Positions 10,259 through 18,007 of a stretch of 64,000 bases of DNA are shown here, piece by piece. The notes beneath the pieces are model-generated. The model saw nothing but the letters and a program-made list of their open reading frames with translations, had not been told where the DNA came from and searched no databases. The stretch comes from Parabacteroides sp. PF5-6. Lineage in GTDB: Bacteria; Bacteroidota; Bacteroidia; Bacteroidales; Tannerellaceae. The DNA lies in assembly GCF_029504695.1 (NCBI RefSeq), contig NZ_JAQFIN010000017.1, positions 1-64,000 of the forward strand, written 5' to 3'. Position 1 is the stretch's first letter, and the number at the start of each line of letters is the position of its first letter. The position numbers were made by a program, and so were the translations under genes.

Positions 10259-10367
10259 GGCGAATTATGAATTATGAATGATGAATTATGAGAAGGGAAA
10301 ATTATAACTAAACACTTGTTAACGTTCGGCTTGGTTCTCATAATTCATAATTCATCATTCATAATTA
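10259..10367. repeat. AT-rich inverted repeat between divergent glnN and lptB
   Basis: ATTATGAATTATGAATGATG-type sequence at 10259-10291 is repeated inverted at 10337-10367. Similar ATTCATAATT elements occur at 54217-54298 and 59150-59175, so this belongs to a dispersed AT-rich repeat class of this genome. Confidence 0.7.
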
Positions 10368-10391
10368 CAAAGAAAGTTGTTTCTTTGCATC

Positions 10392-11144
10392 ATGGAAGAA
10401 GAAGTAAAAATGGTGCTTCGCACGGAAGACCTGGTAAAGAAATATAGAACCCGTACCGTGGTGAACCATGTGTCGATCAATGTACAACAGGGTGAGATTG
10501 TCGGATTGCTGGGGCCTAACGGAGCCGGGAAGACGACTACGTTTTATATGGCTGTAGGCTTGGTCACGCCCAATGAAGGGCGGATTTTCCTCAATGATAT
10601 GGAGATCACGAAGTTCCCGGTCTTTAAAAGAGCCCGCAACGGGATCGGCTACCTGGCACAAGAAGCTTCTATCTTCCGCAAGATGACCGTCGAAGATAAT
10701 ATCCGTTCGGTCCTGGAAATGACCGATAAACCGCTTGACTATCAAAAAGAGAAACTGGAAAGCCTGATCGCGGAGTTCGGCTTGCATAAGGTGCGCCGCA
10801 ACCTGGGCGACCAGCTCTCGGGAGGGGAACGCCGCCGGGCGGAGATTGCCCGTTGCCTGGCGATCGACCCGAAGTTTATCATGCTCGACGAACCGTTCGC
10901 CGGGGTCGACCCCATTGCCGTACAGGATATCCAGACCATCGTTGCCCGCCTGAAGCATAAGAATATCGGTATCCTGATTACCGACCACAACGTGTACGAA
11001 ACCTTGAGTATCTGCGACCGTGCCTATCTGTTGTTCGAAGGGAAGGTGCTCTTTCAGGGCACTGCCGAGCAGTTGGCCGAGAACGAGATCGTGCGCGAGA
11101 AATACCTCGGAAAAGACTTCGTCCTGCGGAAGAAAGATTTATAA
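10392..11144 (+). CDS. lptB: LPS export ABC transporter ATPase LptB
   Basis: A 250-residue soluble ATPase. Walker [10 protein letters not shown] (about 41-49), the Q-loop region [18 protein letters not shown], signature LSGGERRR (about 142), Walker [14 protein letters not shown] and the switch His in ITDHNV are all present. YLAQEASIF and [11 protein letters not shown] are characteristic of LptB, which powers LPS extraction from the inner membrane with LptF/LptG. Start choice is between ATG 10392 (used here) and ATG 10410, which has a better purine tract (GAAGAAGAAG) just upstream. It ends in a 6-bp overlap with the convergent CPBP gene. Confidence 0.93.
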   Translation: MEEEVKMVLRTEDLVKKYRTRTVVNHVSINVQQGEIVGLLGPNGAGKTTTFYMAVGLVTPNEGRIFLNDMEITKFPVFKRARNGIGYLAQEASIFRKMTVEDNIRSVLEMTDKPLDYQKEKLESLIAEFGLHKVRRNLGDQLSGGERRRAEIARCLAIDPKFIMLDEPFAGVDPIAVQDIQTIVARLKHKNIGILITDHNVYETLSICDRAYLLFEGKVLFQGTAEQLAENEIVREKYLGKDFVLRKKDL

Positions 11145-12035
11145 ATCAAATTCCGATCGTAAGCGTCGGATCACCGGGATCAGTAACAGAAGGGCAATTG
11201 CTGAGACGATCGCATAAAAGATCAGGTGTCCCGGATTTAATTCCCCATTGAAATATTCCATCTCTTTCAGGTCGCTGTTCGACAAGCCGATCACCGCTAC
11301 GGCGTTGTTCAGGAAGTGTGCGATGACCGGTACCCAGATGTTCCGGCTCCAAAATAATAGATATCCCAGATAAGCTCCGATCAACAGGCGGGGGATAAAC
11401 CCGTAGAACTGCAGGTGGATGGCACTGAACAAGATGGCGGTCACCCAGATCACCGCGTGTGGGTTAGGCATCCAACGACCCAGTATGCGCTGTACCGCCC
11501 CGCGGAAAAAGAACTCTTCGGCTACGGCAGCGGTAACGGCAATCACCAACAGGTTGGCCAGGAGGGTCAGCGGGGCACCGTCGCCTATCAATGCCAGCGT
11601 GAGACGTTCGGCCGCCTCTTCCTGTGCCCGCATCCAGTCTTCGATGGGGCGCATGAATTCGGGCAATGCCATCTGCATATTCAGATACTGCGTGAGGCTC
11701 ATCACCGGCGTCAACAAGATATAAATCAGAAAAAGATACCACAAGACCTTGCCTTTGGGCATCTGCCCGAGTGAGAGGTATATACGCGGATTCTCGCTAC
11801 ACAGCCAGGCAATGATCAGGGCGGGCAGGAGAAAAGTGCCAACGGAAGAAAGAAACTGAACCAGGCGAAACAAGCCGGGATGGGCCGCCGGATCGACATT
11901 CGTCCCTTGCGTGCCCATCAATAGGAGCATACCCAGAAAGGTGGAGAGAAACATGCCGGCCAGTACGAGTAAGACCAGCTTCACCAACTGGCTGGATGCC
12001 GACTGCCCGGCGAAAATGCCTTTGAGATTTTTCAC
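11139..12035 (-). CDS. CPBP family intramembrane metalloprotease
   Basis: A 298-residue multi-pass membrane protein. The conserved CPBP (CAAX protease/bacteriocin-processing) motifs are visible: EEFFFRG with paired glutamates followed by Arg, [18 protein letters not shown] with the active-site His, and [10 protein letters not shown]. The protein begins 4 bp after the RRM gene on the same strand, so the two are probably cotranscribed. Substrate unknown; members range from prenyl-protein proteases to bacteriocin self-immunity proteins. The stop overlaps the lptB stop region by 6 bp. Confidence 0.9.
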   Translation of the reverse strand: MKNLKGIFAGQSASSQLVKLVLLVLAGMFLSTFLGMLLLMGTQGTNVDPAAHPGLFRLVQFLSSVGTFLLPALIIAWLCSENPRIYLSLGQMPKGKVLWYLFLIYILLTPVMSLTQYLNMQMALPEFMRPIEDWMRAQEEAAERLTLALIGDGAPLTLLANLLVIAVTAAVAEEFFFRGAVQRILGRWMPNPHAVIWVTAILFSAIHLQFYGFIPRLLIGAYLGYLLFWSRNIWVPVIAHFLNNAVAVIGLSNSDLKEMEYFNGELNPGHLIFYAIVSAIALLLLIPVIRRLRSEFDL

Positions 12036-12039
12036 TGTT

Positions 12040-12285
12040 TTACACCTTTGGCCGCGCTTCTTTCACGACCATTTGACGTCCTTGAAATTCTGCCTGATCC
12101 AATTCTTCAATCGCTTTTTGGGCTTCCGCATCGTTTGGCATTTCGACGAATGCAAACCCTTTGGCCCTGCCGGTATCCCGGTCTTTAATGATCTTTGCGG
12201 AGCTTACTTCTCCATACTCTTCAAAAACTTGTTTCAAATCTTCTTCCCGAACCTTGTAGTTCAGGTTACCAATGTAAATATTCAT
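12040..12285 (-). CDS. RNA-binding protein, single RRM domain
   Basis: An 81-residue protein made of one RNA recognition motif. RNP2 is IYIGNL (residues 3-8) and RNP1 is KGFAFVEM (42-49), with the aromatic residues that stack on RNA bases (Tyr4, Phe44, Phe46). Small RRM proteins of this kind occur widely in Bacteroidetes and act as global RNA-binding regulators in some species. It is the first gene of a two-gene unit with the CPBP protease; its position there may be conserved but has no obvious functional link. Confidence 0.95.
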   Translation of the reverse strand: MNIYIGNLNYKVREEDLKQVFEEYGEVSSAKIIKDRDTGRAKGFAFVEMPNDAEAQKAIEELDQAEFQGRQMVVKEARPKV

Positions 12286-12431
12286 ACATATAAAATTAAA
12301 GTGAATGAGAGGCTTATCCTCTAACTAAATAACAAAGAAAGTCAAATATATTCAATTAACGATTCTTCCTGTTTATATTTTTCAACAGACGCCGGAGAAG
12401 GAATGCCGATCGGGGCGACTCACCCCTCTTT

Positions 12432-12549
12432 CTGCCGGGAGTATTTGTTTGTTGATAACCATCAACACATTTGTTGATAACTATCAACAGATCTGTTGAC
12501 AATTATCAACAAATCTGTTGACAATTATCAACAAGTGAATACTCCTGCC
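12432..12549. repeat. Four 22-bp palindromic units (GTTGAYAANNATCAAC) inside an inverted flank
   Basis: Units start at 12448, 12470, 12492 and 12514, each exactly 22 bp and each a near-perfect dyad. The block is bounded by GGAGTATT (12438-12445) and AATACTCC (12538-12545), the latter followed by TGCCGG, the former preceded by TGCCG. A single-unit version with the same flanks is at 36437-36487, so the core has been amplified here or lost there. Confidence 0.85.
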
Positions 12550-12599
12550 GGAAGTTGCGTGAATAGGGTCTTAATCCGGTATTTCATCGCATATATCCG

Positions 12600-12629
12600 T
12601 TTGTTTTTCAACGCAACCTCCTATCTTTG
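12600..12629 (+). promoter_or_regulatory. Bacteroidetes-type promoter (TTTG - 18 bp - TATCTTTG)
   Basis: TTTG at 12600-12603 and TATCTTTG at 12622-12629 match the -33/-7 consensus with 18-bp spacing. The ATG at 12635 is only 6 bp after the -7 box, so the transcript may be leaderless or nearly so. Confidence 0.65.
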
Positions 12630-12634
12630 CAAAG

Positions 12635-13144
12635 ATGAACATACAGGAACGGCTCTCCAGTCGCATTCATATCGGCGATATCCATGAAATCCGGTTTTAT
12701 GCCGAAGGGGACGACACGCGAAAAGAGGAATTATACGCATTGATCTATCACGAAGAAGAGATGATGGCGTATCAGGCGTTGTGGGTACTGACGCATTTCA
12801 GCCGGCAGGCGAATGAATGGTTATATAGTCGGCAAGATGAATTGATCGATGGCGTCTTGCGTGAGACGCATCCGGGCAAGCGGCGTCTGTTTCTGAATCT
12901 ATTAGTAAAACAACCCCTGCCTGATTCTCCGCGGGTGGATTTCTTGGATTTCTGCTTCGAGCGTATGCTCTCGAAAGAGGAATTGCCCGGCGTGCAATCC
13001 CTTTGCATCAAACTGGCCTATAATCAATGTCGCGCTATCCCCGAACTCCTGCAGGAGCTGCGTGCCATCTTGGAATTAATGGAGCCCGACCTATTGGTTC
13101 CTGCTATCCGGTCGGTCCGAAAGAATGTGTTGAAAAGGATGTAA
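12635..13144 (+). CDS. Conserved hypothetical protein, all-helical repeat type
   Basis: A 169-residue protein without signal peptide or membrane segment. It is rich in Leu/Glu/Arg amphipathic helices (EELYALIYHEEEMMAYQALWVLTHF, about 30-55, then further repeats) that look like HEAT/ARM-type helical hairpins; I do not recognise a catalytic motif. It is flanked by its own promoter and converges on the ECF sigma/membrane gene pair with 3 bp between stops. Function unknown; a scaffold or adaptor role would fit the fold but is inference. Confidence 0.8.
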   Translation: MNIQERLSSRIHIGDIHEIRFYAEGDDTRKEELYALIYHEEEMMAYQALWVLTHFSRQANEWLYSRQDELIDGVLRETHPGKRRLFLNLLVKQPLPDSPRVDFLDFCFERMLSKEELPGVQSLCIKLAYNQCRAIPELLQELRAILELMEPDLLVPAIRSVRKNVLKRM

Positions 13145-13147
13145 GCC

Positions 13148-13753
13148 TTACCCCTCCTGCTCGAACTGTTCCAGTTCCTTCAGGTTCTGCTGGATATCGC
13201 GTACATGGCGGAAGAAGCGGAACCAGAGGATCACGAAGAGCAATACCAACGCGACCAGCAAGTAAATAATGTAAAACTCTTTGGTATAGGTTTCCGCCAT
13301 ACGGGGATCCATCACGGAGATATAAAAATAAAGCCACCCACCCAGGTAGATCGGCATCAGGATCGCCGCCCCGACGGTATGCCGTACCAGGTAGGTTTTG
13401 TATTTCAGGATATAGCGGGAGACCTCCGTCACCTTCATCCGGCTCATATCGATCTTATTCAGGAAACCGCAAAGCCAGTACGACCAATACCACAACAACG
13501 CACCGATCGGCAACATGGCTAACACCCAGATCCGGGCCAACATACTACCGTGAACCATAATCGAAGCGCTCAGAAAAACAAAAGCGACCGAGCAGATAGG
13601 GACAATGCGCAACGCCTCTTTTTCATACTTCTTAATGCGTTCAAAGGCTCCTTTATTCTTATTGGATATCATCTCTTTGATCATACTCTCTTTGACTTCT
13701 TTCTGAAATGCCTCGTTCTTCTGCCATTCTTTTTTTAATACGTCCAAGTCCAT
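13148..13753 (-). CDS. Four-helix membrane protein, likely sigma-factor partner
   Basis: A 201-residue protein. An N-terminal charged segment (about 1-45, MDLDVLKKEWQKNEAF) is followed by four hydrophobic segments near residues 50-70, 75-98, 125-150 and 165-185, and a short charged C-terminus. It starts 13 bp after the stop of an ECF sigma factor on the same strand. In Bacteroidetes the gene after an ECF sigma factor is often its membrane-bound regulator, so an anti-sigma role is plausible. No ZAS zinc motif or FecR domain is visible, so this is inferred from position only. Confidence 0.75.
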   Translation of the reverse strand: MDLDVLKKEWQKNEAFQKEVKESMIKEMISNKNKGAFERIKKYEKEALRIVPICSVAFVFLSASIMVHGSMLARIWVLAMLPIGALLWYWSYWLCGFLNKIDMSRMKVTEVSRYILKYKTYLVRHTVGAAILMPIYLGGWLYFYISVMDPRMAETYTKEFYIIYLLVALVLLFVILWFRFFRHVRDIQQNLKELEQFEQEG

Positions 13754-13765
13754 AATTGTTGTGTA

Positions 13766-14233
13766 TTAATCGTTTGACATCTTTTTTAATTTCTCTTTGA
13801 TGCGATTGATCTTCGTCGACACATTGGTTGGCGTAATCCCCAGGATATCAGCGATCTCCTTATAGGGTCTATCCTCGAGATAGAGGAAGATAAGCGCGCG
13901 CTCCAATTTATTCAGCTGGTTGATCAAGGCATAGAGTTCATTCACGTAAAAGCTATTATCTTCGGTGGCGACCCGCAGATCGGGCGAGAGTTCCACATAC
14001 ATGGGTTTGCGACTGCTCTTGCGAAAGAACGAGATACAGGTGTTCAGGGCGATCCGGTAGATCCAGGTCGAATAAGCACTCTCGTTACGGAAGGTGGGGA
14101 ACGATTTCCATAGGTTCAATACCACCTCCTGGTACAAATCGTCCAGAACGTTCTCTTTATCAGCATAAATCGAGGCCACCTTATAGATAATCCCGTTATG
14201 TTCACGAATCATGCGTAAGAATTCTTTTTCCAC
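13766..14233 (-). CDS. ECF-subfamily RNA polymerase sigma factor
   Basis: A 155-residue protein. Region 2 is at about residues 10-70 (DDLYQEVVLNLWKSF and STWIYRIALNTCISFFRK) and region 4 at about 105-152 with the helix-turn-helix YKEIADILGITPTNVSTKINRIKEKL. There is no region 3, as in all ECF factors. It directs core RNA polymerase to a small regulon, probably held off by the membrane protein encoded just downstream. The signal sensed cannot be told from the sequence. A TATCTTTA-like box lies at about 14318-14325 in the upstream region but reads on the opposite strand. Confidence 0.93.
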   Translation of the reverse strand: MEKEFLRMIREHNGIIYKVASIYADKENVLDDLYQEVVLNLWKSFPTFRNESAYSTWIYRIALNTCISFFRKSSRKPMYVELSPDLRVATEDNSFYVNELYALINQLNKLERALIFLYLEDRPYKEIADILGITPTNVSTKINRIKEKLKKMSND

Positions 14234-14627
14234 TACACTATTGCTTTTACTTCATACTCCATTAGTCGCCCGCCCACTTAAAACGTCACAAAAGGCTTCT
14301 CTTTTTTTCAAAAAGGCTATCTTTACAAGACTTTTGGATTTAATCTTGTGACAATATATGAAATTTAGTTTATGACAATAGATGATCTGCATTTAATCTT
14401 GTCCAGAAGGCTATAGTTCGAGGTGGAGTTGGGACCCAAAAAGGGTGGAGTTGAAAAATTCCAGAATCAAGATAAACAGCGAATTACAGAATACACCTTC
14501 TTTTAAGGGGTGGAGTTGGAGTCTAAAAGAGGTTAAGTATATTACATCTGAAAAAGGTAAAAGGTTTTTGGGTGGTTTTGAAGTGTAAAACAAGAAAACA
14601 AGTGCTGTGCCAAACAATAAAAACAAA
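14234..14627. other. Non-coding region between divergent sigma and ATP-grasp genes
   Basis: About 390 bp without a gene. It has two partial copies of TTTAATCTTGT (about 14340 and 14392) and three copies of GGTGGAGTTG starting at 14422, 14444 and 14509. Confidence 0.6.
14422..14518. promoter_or_regulatory. Three GGTGGAGTTG direct repeats upstream of the enzyme operon
   Basis: Exact 10-mers start at 14422, 14444 and 14509, offsets of 22 and 65 bp, close to two and six helical turns, so all would face one side of the helix. They lie 110-206 bp before the ATP-grasp start and may be a regulator-binding site for that operon. Inference only. Confidence 0.45.
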
Positions 14628-15806
14628 ATGTTTCAACAATTTGCCGAAACGCATCAGGCCTATCTTTCGCAATGGTATCTGCAGACTCCGGTGGTGGTGA
14701 CGGCCGAAAGGTATAAGGAGCTGCAAGGGGTGCAAGAGTTGTTGATGCGGGCGATCGGTTATTTTATCAGGCATTATGCTGATTATCAATATATCTTTCT
14801 CTTGACGGAAAATATACGGCGGATCATGGAGATCTGTCGTCCCTACCCTTATCGGATAGGGACCTATCGTCCGGACTTTCTGATCGAAGCGGATGGGCAG
14901 CTCCGGATCTGTGAGATCGGGGCGCGGTTTCCGTTGAACGGCTATTTCCTGTCGGGCATTGCCGAATATATCGGGCAATGCCGTTTCCCTTATCAATCGT
15001 ATCTGGAGCAGCCGGAGTACAACCGATTCCTGGACTATCTATTGGCCTACTGGGGAAATCCGAGACACTTATACGTATTGAAAGGCAATGACCGGCCGTG
15101 TGATATCAAATACTATATTCCGTTCTTTGAGGCGTGGGGCATAAAGACCGTGGTGGTGACGCCCGAACAGGTTGCCGACCTGCCTGACCTGGCAGGTGCC
15201 TGTGTGGTGAACGAACTGAACCAGATGGAGATGGAGCGGATGGACAACAATACCTTAGAGAATATCGCCGCCGCCAACGCCTTGAACGATATGCGCACGA
15301 TCTTCCTGATCCACGACAAACGTTTTCTGGCCGTACTCTCTGATCCCGCTTTCCTCGCGCATTGCCTGACGAAAGAGGAGATTGCCCGGTTAACGCCTTT
15401 TCTGATCCCTACCTATACCGCTATTCAGGCGCCTGACGTCTGGGAGGAGGCTCGAAAGAACAAAGAAGAATGGGTGTTGAAACATGCATTGCTCGGCAAA
15501 AGCGAGCAGGTCTATACCGGGCGGACATGCGACCGGGAGGAGTGGGAAGCGTTGTTCGCGCCTTCGGTGCGGGAGGCGATGGTCTTGCAGCCGTTTATCC
15601 ACCAAAAACGTATCCGTTCGACGATCGGCGGACAGGCATATCACGACTACGTGGTGGGCACGCTCTTATGTTTCGACCACTATTTCTTCGGCACCGGCCT
15701 GTTCCGCGCATCCTCATTTGAAATAACCAACCGGACAGACGACCGCAAGATGGCGCCTTGTTTTACGGACGACTATGCCGGTTATCACAATCCTTTTATT
15801 TTATAG
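14628..15806 (+). CDS. ATP-grasp-like ligase (first gene of enzyme operon)
   Basis: A 392-residue cytoplasmic protein. ATG 14628 is preferred over a GTG at 14607. The segment RPDFLIEADGQLRICEIGARFP (about 88-109) and the C-terminal half, EWVLKHALLGKSEQVYTGR (about 286-304, nucleotide-binding Lys candidate), AMVLQPFI and FEITNRTDD, resemble circularly permuted ATP-grasp enzymes of the glutathionylspermidine synthase type, which join a carboxylate to an amine with ATP. The substrate is unknown. A radical SAM gene starts 3 bp after its stop, followed by overlapping glycosyltransferase and aminotransferase genes, so a joint pathway is likely. Fold assignment is moderate confidence. Confidence 0.7.
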   Translation: MFQQFAETHQAYLSQWYLQTPVVVTAERYKELQGVQELLMRAIGYFIRHYADYQYIFLLTENIRRIMEICRPYPYRIGTYRPDFLIEADGQLRICEIGARFPLNGYFLSGIAEYIGQCRFPYQSYLEQPEYNRFLDYLLAYWGNPRHLYVLKGNDRPCDIKYYIPFFEAWGIKTVVVTPEQVADLPDLAGACVVNELNQMEMERMDNNTLENIAAANALNDMRTIFLIHDKRFLAVLSDPAFLAHCLTKEEIARLTPFLIPTYTAIQAPDVWEEARKNKEEWVLKHALLGKSEQVYTGRTCDREEWEALFAPSVREAMVLQPFIHQKRIRSTIGGQAYHDYVVGTLLCFDHYFFGTGLFRASSFEITNRTDDRKMAPCFTDDYAGYHNPFIL

Positions 15807-15809
15807 AAT

Positions 15810-17021
15810 ATGACAGCGTTCCAATTACTATACGAAGAAAAACCTTGTTACGAGTCACCCGGTTTCAAACCGTTTGACGTCGATCGCGAGGTGTTGAAGA
15901 ACCTGGGGATCGACTACCCCATCAGTTCAAAGGTGAACGATGAACTGCTTGCCGGTTCGGCATGGTATAACAGTTTGTTTTCCCGCCGGACATTAAACCC
16001 GGAAAACAGATACAAAGAAGAACTGACCGATATCGACGAAGAGCTGGAAGTCCATAACTATACCGGCTTATGCCCGACCCATGTATTGGAGATCTCCCCT
16101 TCGGCCGGCTCCTGTGCCGCCGGATGCCAGTACTGCCTGGTCACCGACGGAAAACACATCCAGCCCATCCGGGTCTTCACGAACTATGCCGAGAAGCTCG
16201 CCCGTTCCCTGGAGCGCAATCGGGAGAAGCCGCTTTTCTATTACTTCTCGCCGAAGACGGAAGCCTTCTCCGAGCCTCATCTTTACAATGGCTTGGCACA
16301 TCAGATACTGAAAACGTTCCTTACGCATTACGAGCAATACCCCGACTCCGGCGTGCGCCTGTTTATCGCCACAAAAGCCGGGATGCAACACCTGAATATC
16401 CGCCATGCCGGGAACTCCGTCTTCGAGTTATTGAAGGAACTGGCAGGTAAGGTGCAGGTCAACGGAAGCATCGGCATCATGCCCGCTTACCTGCGGCATA
16501 TCCTCGAGCCCCATGTGGCAAGTATTGAAGAACGCCTGGAAGTATTGTGTCAATGTCGCGAAGCCGGGATCTGGGCGGAGTCCGTACTCTGCCAGCCCCT
16601 TTTCATTCCGTACCTGACGGAGGAGGTGATCACCCACTATATGCGCCAACTTTCGGCTGCCGGCGTACGCAATATCAAGCCGGAGTTCTTCACCGCCGAG
16701 ATCCGCAACCTGGTATTGGTGGCGCAGTATATCCACCACTACGACCCGGAGAAAGTCGGGGAGTTCTTCGCACCCTACCTGCGCGAAAGCAATCAGGGGC
16801 ATATCAAACAACGGAGCCGCCTGGCGCCGGAGAAGAAGATCTGCGCAGAGAAGTTAGCCCTGATCCGCGATATTGCCGGCGCATACGGCATTACGATCAG
16901 CCTGTGCAACTGGGTGAAAAAACAATTAAAAGAAGAAGCACCTTTTATCCGGGAGATAGACAAAGAATCCGCGGCGCAAGGCTATCGCTGCCTGGGCTAT
17001 CAAACGCGCCTTTTCAAGTGA
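15810..17021 (+). CDS. Radical SAM protein, spore-photoproduct-lyase-like
   Basis: A 403-residue protein. The segment SPSAGSCAAGCQYCLVTDG holds a CX3CX2C cluster motif (about residues 103-110) that binds the [4Fe-4S] cluster and S-adenosylmethionine. The surrounding pattern, with a later FYYFSPKTEAFSE and RLFIATKAG, resembles spore photoproduct lyase-type radical SAM proteins more than SPASM maturases; there are no extra C-terminal Cys clusters. No spore context exists in Bacteroidales, so DNA photolesion repair is not assumed. It is translationally coupled to the next gene (GTGA overlap) and sits between ATP-grasp and glycosyltransferase genes. Its substrate is unknown. Confidence 0.85.
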   Translation: MTAFQLLYEEKPCYESPGFKPFDVDREVLKNLGIDYPISSKVNDELLAGSAWYNSLFSRRTLNPENRYKEELTDIDEELEVHNYTGLCPTHVLEISPSAGSCAAGCQYCLVTDGKHIQPIRVFTNYAEKLARSLERNREKPLFYYFSPKTEAFSEPHLYNGLAHQILKTFLTHYEQYPDSGVRLFIATKAGMQHLNIRHAGNSVFELLKELAGKVQVNGSIGIMPAYLRHILEPHVASIEERLEVLCQCREAGIWAESVLCQPLFIPYLTEEVITHYMRQLSAAGVRNIKPEFFTAEIRNLVLVAQYIHHYDPEKVGEFFAPYLRESNQGHIKQRSRLAPEKKICAEKLALIRDIAGAYGITISLCNWVKKQLKEEAPFIREIDKESAAQGYRCLGYQTRLFK

Positions 17022-18007
17022 AAGACAAGGAAAACATCAAAGTGAGTGTTTGCTGTGTGACCTACAATCACCAAGCGTATCTGCGTCAATGCCTGGACAG
17101 CCTGTTGACGCAGGAGACCTCTTTCGCCTATGAAATCCTGGTGCACGACGATGCCTCGACCGACGGAACCACCGAGATCGTGCGGACGTATGCCGCCTTG
17201 TATCCGGACCGGATACGCCCGGTCATACAAACTCAGAATCAATATACCACCACAACCAGGGCGATCATCACCACCATCCTCCTACCCCTTGCCCGGGGAG
17301 AATACATCGCGCTGTGTGAAGGAGATGATTTCTGGACCGACCCAGCGAAGCTGCAAAAGCAGGCGGACATCCTGGACCGTGATCCGGAGGTTACGCTCTG
17401 TCTCCATCCCGCGATGACCCGGGACCATAAAGGCAAAGGCAAGGTCTATCGCCAATACACTAAAAGCCAGGAAGCCCGCTTCACGGATATCATTCGCTGG
17501 AAACAAGTCTGTTGGCCGACGGCTTCGTTTATGTACCGGAAAATACGGATGAAAGACTACCCGGACTTCTGCCTGCGTTGCCATATCGGCGACGCGCCTT
17601 TGGCTCATTTTCTGGCGACACAGGGAAAGGTGTATTACCTGAATGAAGTCCTGTCGGTCTACCGCAAACGTGTGCCCGGCTCGCATACCGACCGCTACCG
17701 GAAGATGTCGGATGCCGCCCGCCGGGAGATGACCCGGACGGAGTTCGAGATGCTCGACGGCTTCGATGCCTTGACGCATTACCGCTATCACAAACATTTT
17801 ATCGAAAGGAAACTACATGTGCAAGCCGGCTTGCTTAGTAAAAGAAAGAGCTACCGGCCGGTCCTGACCTACGAAGGGTTTGAGGCGGACCTGCGGCAAG
17901 TCTCTCTCCGCCGAAAGTGCGCGATATGGATCAAGATATACCTTTTGCCCATAGTCAAAGGGCAGATTTTCATACAAACGATAACACGATGGAAAAAGAA
18001 CAGATAA
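17018..18007 (+). CDS. Family 2 glycosyltransferase
   Basis: A 329-residue protein starting at a GTG that overlaps the upstream TGA (GTGA at 17018). The GT-A fold is clear: VSVCCVTYNHQAYLRQCLDSLL (about 9-30), EILVHDDASTDGT, and EYIALCEGDDFW (about 90-100) as the metal/nucleotide-sugar site, followed by the W-tyd-like acceptor region. A short C-terminal hydrophobic stretch (IWIKIYLLPIV) may touch the membrane. The frame extends 157 codons upstream inside the radical SAM gene; that part is a shadow. It should transfer a sugar to an acceptor made or modified by neighbouring enzymes. Confidence 0.9.
   Translation: MKDKENIKVSVCCVTYNHQAYLRQCLDSLLTQETSFAYEILVHDDASTDGTTEIVRTYAALYPDRIRPVIQTQNQYTTTTRAIITTILLPLARGEYIALCEGDDFWTDPAKLQKQADILDRDPEVTLCLHPAMTRDHKGKGKVYRQYTKSQEARFTDIIRWKQVCWPTASFMYRKIRMKDYPDFCLRCHIGDAPLAHFLATQGKVYYLNEVLSVYRKRVPGSHTDRYRKMSDAARREMTRTEFEMLDGFDALTHYRYHKHFIERKLHVQAGLLSKRKSYRPVLTYEGFEADLRQVSLRRKCAIWIKIYLLPIVKGQIFIQTITRWKKNR

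Larger units (their letters stand above)
12286..12634. other. Intergenic region with a four-unit palindrome array and a promoter
   Basis: There is no gene. It contains the GTTGATAAYNATCAAC array (12432-12549) and the promoter of the gene at 12635. Confidence 0.6.

Noticed and set aside
10213-10341. 43-codon N-terminal extension of GlnN
   Set aside because: It translates the AT-rich intergenic inverted repeat; homologous proteins begin at MSISRF.
12448-12535. Replication origin, because TTATCAACA resembles a DnaA box
   Set aside because: No dnaA, dnaN or other origin genes, and the words are explained by the palindromic unit found at other sites; GC-skew would be needed to reconsider.
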